This document shows, piece by piece, positions 6,601-10,236 of a stretch of 10,236 bases of DNA; position 1 is the first letter of the stretch, and each line of letters opens with the position of its first letter. The notes under the pieces were generated by a model that saw nothing but the letters and a program-made list of their open reading frames with translations, ran no database searches and was not told where the DNA came from. The stretch comes from Bacteroidales bacterium. Its GTDB lineage: Bacteria; Bacteroidota; Bacteroidia; Bacteroidales; WCHB1-69. A program made the translations under genes and the position numbers. The stretch covers positions 1 through 10,236 of the forward strand of contig JAIRTU010000290.1 in the NCBI GenBank assembly GCA_031254735.1. The letters are read 5' to 3'.

Positions 6601-7626
6601 TTACTTTATCAAGAACGGAAAGCGGTCAAAGTTTTTCAGTGCGATAGCTGTTCCGCGAGCTACGGCTCGCAACGGATCTTCGGCAATGTGAACAGGAAGT
6701 TTGGTCTTTAACTGAATACGTTTATCCAATCCTCTGAGCAAAGAACCTCCGCCTGCCAGATAAATTCCCGATGTGTAAATATCGGCAGAAAGTTCGGGCG
6801 GTGTTTGTTCCAAAGCGTTTAATACGGCTACTTCTATTTGAGAAATAGATGCGTCCAAAGCAATCGCCACCTCGTGGTGTGTAATGGAAATCGCTTTGGG
6901 AATGCCGGTAAGCATATCTCGACCGCGTACTTCGTAGCTTGGAGGCGGATTTTCAATTTCCGACAGCGCCGCACCCACATTGATCTTTATCAGTTCGGCG
7001 GTGCGTTCCCCAATCGACATATTATGTTCTCGTCGCATATAATCTTCTATATCGGCATTAAATTCATCACCTGCCGTTTTCACCGATCGGTTGCTTACAA
7101 TTCCGCCCAAAGCGATAACGGCAATTTCGCTGGTTCCGCCGCCAATATCCACAACAATATTTCCTGCCGGTTCCAACACATCTAATCCGATTCCGATAGC
7201 TGCCGCCATAGGTTCGTGTATCAGCCTGACTTCTTTGGCGCCGGCTTGCTCGGAAGAATCTCTTACCGCTCGTTCTTCCACTTCCGTAATTCCCGAAGGA
7301 ATACAAACCACCATTTTCAAGGCAGGCGGAAACAAAGACCGCTGTTGGGCATTCATCATCCGCAGAAATTCTATCAACATCAATTCTGCTGCTTGAAAAT
7401 CGGCAATAACACCGTCTTTGAGAGGACGGATTACTTTTATGTTGTCGGGGGCGCGTCCACGCATCATCAATGCTCGCTGCCCTACCGCCACCAATTTTCC
7501 TGTTGTGCGGTTTACGGCAACAATTGACGGTTCGTCAATAACAACTTTATCATTATGAATAATCAGCGTATTTGCTGTGCCAAGGTCTATCGCAATTTCT
7601 TTGGTCAAAAAAGAAAATAATCCCAT
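6601..7626 (-). CDS. mreB: Rod shape-determining protein MreB
   Basis: This 341-residue actin-like ATPase assembles into membrane-bound filaments that guide elongation of the cell wall. Actin-fold motifs are intact: phosphate 1 IAIDLGTANT (11-20), the IRPLKDGVIADF segment (66-77), HEPMAAAIGIG with the catalytic glutamate E138, phosphate 2 VVDIGGGTSEIAV (158-170), and the adenosine motif IYLAGGGSLLRG (288-299). The N-terminus MGLFSFL is a plausible short amphipathic membrane anchor. Length is normal for the family. The start at 7626 is the first methionine and gives the standard N-terminus; no Shine-Dalgarno site is seen. purH lies 53 nt upstream on the same strand with no terminator or clear promoter between, so read-through is likely. 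The usual partners mreC and mreD do not follow; the next gene is the convergent efflux channel gene. Confidence 0.96.
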   Translation of the reverse strand: MGLFSFLTKEIAIDLGTANTLIIHNDKVVIDEPSIVAVNRTTGKLVAVGQRALMMRGRAPDNIKVIRPLKDGVIADFQAAELMLIEFLRMMNAQQRSLFPPALKMVVCIPSGITEVEERAVRDSSEQAGAKEVRLIHEPMAAAIGIGLDVLEPAGNIVVDIGGGTSEIAVIALGGIVSNRSVKTAGDEFNADIEDYMRREHNMSIGERTAELIKINVGAALSEIENPPPSYEVRGRDMLTGIPKAISITHHEVAIALDASISQIEVAVLNALEQTPPELSADIYTSGIYLAGGGSLLRGLDKRIQLKTKLPVHIAEDPLRAVARGTAIALKNFDRFPFLIK

Positions 7627-7679
7627 ACTATTTTTATATTTTAGTTCAATCTAACGTAAAATTTCGGAATATGTTACAT

Positions 7680-9158
7680 CTAATGTTTAAAATGTCTTAC
7701 TCCCGTAAACACCATGGCTATTCCGGCTTCGTTGCAAGCGTCGATAGAATCTTGATCTCTTAACGAACCTCCCGGTTGAATGATAGCCGTAATTCCCTCT
7801 TTGGCTGCTATTTGCACACAGTCGTTGAAAGGGAAAAACGCATCGGAAGCCAATACTGCGTCCTGCAAATCGACATTGAAATGTTTTGCTTTCTCGATAG
7901 CATGATTCAACGCATCCACACGAGACGTTTGCCCCATGCCCGAAGCCAACAACTGTTTATTTTTTACCAATACAATAGCATTGGATTTTGTATGTTTTAC
8001 CAATTTGTTTGCATAAAAAAGGTCTTCCAACTGTTCTTTGGTCGGACGTTTTTGGGTTGGATATTGCAAAGTGTTCGTGCTTTCTATGCTTGTATCTCGC
8101 TGCTGTTCAATCACTCCACCCAACAAACTGCGAAACTGCATTGCAGGAAGCGTATATTTCTTTTGTTTGAGAATAATTCTGTTTTTCTTCGATTTCAATA
8201 TCTCTAAGGCTTCCGAAGCATAATCGGGTGCTATCAATATTTCAAAAAACAGTTTGTTGATTTCTTCTGCGGTATCGTTATCTATGGTTGCGTTGCAAAT
8301 CAGTACGCCGCCAAATGCCGAAACAGGGTCTCCCGCCAACGCATGTTTCCACGCCTCCGACAGATTATCTCTTTGAGCCGCACCGCACGCATTGTTATGC
8401 TTGATGATTGCAAAAGCATACCGGTCTAAATCGCCCATTAAGGCAACCGCCGCATCTATATCCAAAAGGTTGTTGTACGAAATTTCTTTTCCGTTCAACT
8501 GATCGAAATAATCGTTTATATTTCCATGATAAACAGCCTGTTGATGAGGATTTTCTCCGTAACGCAATTCTTTTTCTCCAACAAACCAATTTGAAATGGC
8601 AGTATCGTAATGAGAAGAGACGTTGAAACAATATCCGGCAAATTTTCGCCTTTGTTCCAACGAGGTAAAACCCTCCGACTGTTTTAGAATATCAATAATT
8701 TCATCATAATAATCGCGGGAGGGGACACAAATAACGTCTTCAAAGTTTTTGGCAGCTCCTCTAATCAGAGAAATGCCGCCAATATCTATCTTTTCGATAA
8801 TTTCGCTCTCGTCTGTTGTCTGTTTCAAAGTCTCTTCAAAAGGGTACAAATCGACAATAATCAAATCGACAGGAGGGATATTGTACTGTTTGGCTTGTTT
8901 TATGTCTTCGCTGTTTTCTCTGCGATAGAGAATGCCACCCATCACCGCAGGGTGCAAAGTTTTAACCCTTCCGCCAAAATTGGAAGGATAGCCGGTGATA
9001 CTTTCTATGGTAGTTGCCGGAATGCCAATTTTTTGCAGATAGTCGTAAGTTCCTCCGGTAGAGAAAATCTGAATGCCCAAACCATGCAATTGGTGGGCGA
9101 TTGTATCTATTTTCTCTTTGTTGAAAACGGTGATCAATGCGTTTCGTATTTTTTTCAT
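7680..9158 (-). CDS. purH: Bifunctional AICAR formyltransferase / IMP cyclohydrolase PurH
   Basis: This 492-residue cytoplasmic enzyme performs the last two steps of de novo purine synthesis: formylation of AICAR with 10-formyl-tetrahydrofolate, then ring closure to IMP. The N-terminal cyclohydrolase (MGS-like) domain shows IFSTGGTYDYL (31-41) and GGRVKTLHPAVMGGILYRR (62-80). The transformylase domain shows RYGENPHQQAVY (199-210), the catalytic Lys-His pair in IIKHNNACGAAQ (K253, H254), SAFGGVL (280-286), LASDAFFPFND (436-446) and the C-terminal GGSLRDQDSIDACNEAG, ending TGVRHFKH. I start at ATG 9158 (MKKIRNALITVF). An in-frame TTG six bases upstream (9164) would add only two residues and is less likely. 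Length is slightly short of the E. coli enzyme but all core motifs are present. It is followed by mreB on the same strand. Confidence 0.97.
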   Translation of the reverse strand: MKKIRNALITVFNKEKIDTIAHQLHGLGIQIFSTGGTYDYLQKIGIPATTIESITGYPSNFGGRVKTLHPAVMGGILYRRENSEDIKQAKQYNIPPVDLIIVDLYPFEETLKQTTDESEIIEKIDIGGISLIRGAAKNFEDVICVPSRDYYDEIIDILKQSEGFTSLEQRRKFAGYCFNVSSHYDTAISNWFVGEKELRYGENPHQQAVYHGNINDYFDQLNGKEISYNNLLDIDAAVALMGDLDRYAFAIIKHNNACGAAQRDNLSEAWKHALAGDPVSAFGGVLICNATIDNDTAEEINKLFFEILIAPDYASEALEILKSKKNRIILKQKKYTLPAMQFRSLLGGVIEQQRDTSIESTNTLQYPTQKRPTKEQLEDLFYANKLVKHTKSNAIVLVKNKQLLASGMGQTSRVDALNHAIEKAKHFNVDLQDAVLASDAFFPFNDCVQIAAKEGITAIIQPGGSLRDQDSIDACNEAGIAMVFTGVRHFKH

Positions 9159-9210
9159 GTGCAATAATGTTGATGAAAACTTGATTAAAATATAAATAAT
9201 TAATACGTTG

Positions 9211-9218
9211 CAAAATTA
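9211..9218 (-). promoter_or_regulatory. Candidate -7 box for purH
   Basis: On the minus strand this reads TAATTTTG, matching TAnnTTTG. Transcription would start near 9204, leaving a leader of about 46 nt before the purH ATG. There is no TTTG at the expected -33 position (about 9238-9241), so the call rests on one box. The left arm of the 9-bp inverted repeat (9225-9233) falls between the two boxes. Confidence 0.35.
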
Positions 9219-9224
9219 CATTAT

Positions 9225-9274
9225 TTTTTCGAGAAAATTTGCTTCCCCTTATTTTTTATTGCTCACTCGAAAAA
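9225..9274. repeat. 9-bp inverted repeat in the purH upstream region
   Basis: TTTTTCGAG (9225-9233) and CTCGAAAAA (9266-9274) are perfect inverted repeats with a 32-nt spacer. The pair brackets the expected -33 zone of the purH promoter. The wide spacing could suit two operator half-sites or a long hairpin. It is AT-rich apart from the CGAG core, so chance is possible. No regulator is known to me for this sequence. Confidence 0.3.
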
Positions 9275-9333
9275 GAATCTGCATCTTTGTCTACTATTTG
9301 CAGGATATATATTATTATGTGTGAAATAAATAA

Positions 9334-9531
9334 ATGGATTTTGTTATTGCTGACAGCTTTTCAGGAACAGGAAACAGCGAAATAAAAATAACTACCATGA
9401 AATACGGAGACCTACAAGAAAGCCTTATTAATTATTTTAAAGAAAGTAAGGTAAAGAACGCATCAAAACTTGTTGACGCATTAAATATGGATGAAAGAAG
9501 TTTTAAGCGTCTTTTTGATACTCTTCAATAG
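9334..9531 (+). CDS. Doubtful small hypothetical protein
   Basis: A 65-codon plus-strand ORF from ATG 9334. I do not recognise it. The second half (from M22, ATG 9397) looks more protein-like than the first: YGDLQESLINYFKESKVKNASKLVDALNMDERSFKRLFDTL is predicted helical, and KNASKLVDALNMDERSFKRLF faintly resembles a small helix-turn-helix. The first 21 residues are low in pattern, so the real start may be 9397, giving 44 residues. There is no signal peptide or membrane segment. It is the only plus-strand candidate to the right of 6537, is divergent from purH, and its 3' end overlaps the opposite-strand gene at 9503-9769 by 29 nt. A weak CATCTTTG element (9282-9289) is one base off a -7 box. 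It may be a remnant of a longer gene or a chance ORF. Confidence 0.35.
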   Translation: MDFVIADSFSGTGNSEIKITTMKYGDLQESLINYFKESKVKNASKLVDALNMDERSFKRLFDTLQ

Positions 9532-9769
9532 CAAAGCAGTCTTTTCCGTCAACAGGAAAACGGTTATACCACTCTGCTTTTTCAACAAAATAACTTCCCA
9601 ATTCAAAATTATGTCTGTATGTATACAATGAGCATAAATCCCTTGCGCTCGCTTCACGGTTAAAGTCTTTAAACCGTCCAAACTCAGGAACTTTTTTTTC
9701 CTCTTCCGTCAGCTCAAAATCTATATACTCTCCCCGCTCGTATTTATCTATAATTTCCTCGTTTGTCAT
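9503..9769 (-). CDS. Small acidic hypothetical protein
   Basis: Encodes 88 residues starting MTNEEIIDKYERGEYIDFELTEEEKKV. I do not recognise a family. It is rich in acidic and aromatic residues (IDKYERGEYIDF, DLCSLYTYRHNFEL, YFVEKAEWYNRFPV), has no signal peptide or membrane segment, and looks like a soluble cytoplasmic protein. The frame stays open upstream to a TTG at 9820, but I prefer ATG 9769: the extra 17 codons run across a -7 promoter box at 9795-9802 and give a low-quality sequence (MYRVFLYLCKYKNN). Its 3' end overlaps the doubtful plus-strand ORF. It sits between sufD and purH on their strand. Composition is natural for a protein and the start has promoter support, so I think it real, but function is unknown. 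Confidence 0.6.
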   Translation of the reverse strand: MTNEEIIDKYERGEYIDFELTEEEKKVPEFGRFKDFNREASARDLCSLYTYRHNFELGSYFVEKAEWYNRFPVDGKDCFAIEEYQKDA

Positions 9770-9794
9770 ACTCTCGATGTTATTTTTGTATTTA

Positions 9795-9802
9795 CAAAGA
9801 TA
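9795..9802 (-). promoter_or_regulatory. Candidate -7 box for the small acidic protein gene
   Basis: On the minus strand this reads TATCTTTG, identical to the -7 box of the efflux operon promoter and matching TAnnTTTG. Start of transcription would be near 9788-9790, about 20 nt before ATG 9769. A TTTG lies at 9818-9821 but only 15 nt away, shorter than the usual 19-21. It argues against the upstream TTG start and for a transcript separate from sufD. Confidence 0.4.
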
Positions 9803-9915
9803 CAAAAAAACACGATACAAAAGGCGGAAAATGGGTAATAATCAACAAAGAAACGCAACAATAAATAGCGGAATTTACTGTGTACAAAGGTGATTTTTCG
9901 TTGAGGAGTGTTTTC

Positions 9916-10236
9916 TTAAATTTCGGGCATGTTTATTTTGAAGTCGATCGGCATGTTGTGGCAGTGCAGCGAACATTGGGTGCAGGAAATCGCTTCTCCG
10001 ATAAGCCGTTTCCGAACCAAATCCTGCGTGTAATCCGAAAGAGCGGGAATGCTTATTTTGTCTAAAATCTCTTTTGCGAAAGCGTGCATCAACAGGGTAC
10101 GGGCATTTTTTTCGCAAATACCGCGAGAACGCAAATAAAAAATGGCATTATCGTCCATTTGTCCGACCGTTGCTCCGTGACTGCATTTTATGTCGTCGGC
10201 GTATATTTCTAAAAACGGTTTGGTGTTGACGGAAGC
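9916..10236 (-). CDS. sufD: Fe-S cluster assembly protein SufD (C-terminal part, cut by window edge)
   Basis: Only the last 106 codons are present; the frame is open to the right edge and the start lies beyond it. SufD forms the SufBC2D scaffold complex that builds Fe-S clusters in the cytoplasm. The visible part opens with NTKPFLEIYADDIKCSHGATVGQ, then MDDNAIFYLRSRGI, the hallmark C-terminal region of SufB/SufD beta-helix proteins. The KCSHGA motif contains the Cys and His that correspond, as I recall, to C358 and H360 of E. coli SufD; the latter helps form nascent clusters at the SufB-SufD interface. A helical C-terminal domain follows (NARTLLMHAFAKEILDKI), then ISCTQCSLHCHN, a cysteine/histidine-rich tail of the kind I recall from Bacteroidetes SufD. 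Expected neighbours sufC and sufB would be upstream, outside the window. sufS does not follow directly. Confidence 0.93.
   Translation of the reverse strand, partial: ASVNTKPFLEIYADDIKCSHGATVGQMDDNAIFYLRSRGICEKNARTLLMHAFAKEILDKISIPALSDYTQDLVRKRLIGEAISCTQCSLHCHNMPIDFKINMPEI

Noticed and set aside
9542..9560. TTTTCC / GGAAAA hairpin with a 7-nt loop just after the doubtful plus-strand ORF
   Set aside because: No T-tract follows on either strand and it lies within the coding part of the 9503-9769 gene.
9334..9769. Toxin-antitoxin pair reading of the two small genes
   Set aside because: They are on opposite strands and tail to tail, not in the co-directional overlapping arrangement usual for type II pairs, and neither product shows a toxin motif.
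9770..9820. N-terminal extension of the small acidic protein from a TTG at 9820
   Set aside because: The extension overlaps a full-match -7 promoter box (9795-9802), and the ATG at 9769 gives a normal protein start.

Overview
The window looks like chromosomal DNA of a Bacteroidetes bacterium, most likely of the order Bacteroidales. Three things point there. Intergenic DNA is AT-rich and Shine-Dalgarno sites are mostly lacking. Several upstream regions carry TAnnTTTG elements, the -7 box of the Bacteroidetes primary sigma factor. Core genes (mreB, purH, sufD) have Bacteroidetes-like sequences. Genus and species cannot be fixed from the sequence alone.

Layout. Positions 30-290 (minus) encode a small helix-turn-helix protein. 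Positions 291-759 are a long AT-rich divergent spacer holding a good promoter (663-695) and two small palindromes. From 760 to 6537 (plus) runs a five-gene efflux operon: an ABC ATPase, two paralogous MacB/FtsX-type permeases, a HlyD-type periplasmic adaptor and a TolC-type outer membrane channel. Together they would form a complete tripartite exporter across both membranes. A hairpin with a T-run (5132-5178) lies between adaptor and channel genes and may tune channel expression.

The rest is almost entirely minus-strand. mreB (6601-7626) converges on the channel gene 63 nt away, and purH (7680-9158) lies upstream of mreB and is probably co-transcribed with it. A small acidic hypothetical gene sits at 9503-9769, and the C-terminal 106 codons of sufD (Fe-S cluster scaffold complex) run off the right edge. 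The only plus-strand candidate in this half is a doubtful 65-codon ORF at 9334-9531, whose 3' end overlaps the small hypothetical gene.

Functionally the window joins an accessory export operon of unknown substrate to housekeeping genes for cell shape, purine synthesis and Fe-S assembly. I see no CRISPR array, insertion sequence, tRNA, rRNA or phage gene, and no convincing new system. The points most worth checking are the operon's control region, the internal terminator, the absence of mreC beside mreB, and the two small unknown genes between purH and sufD.
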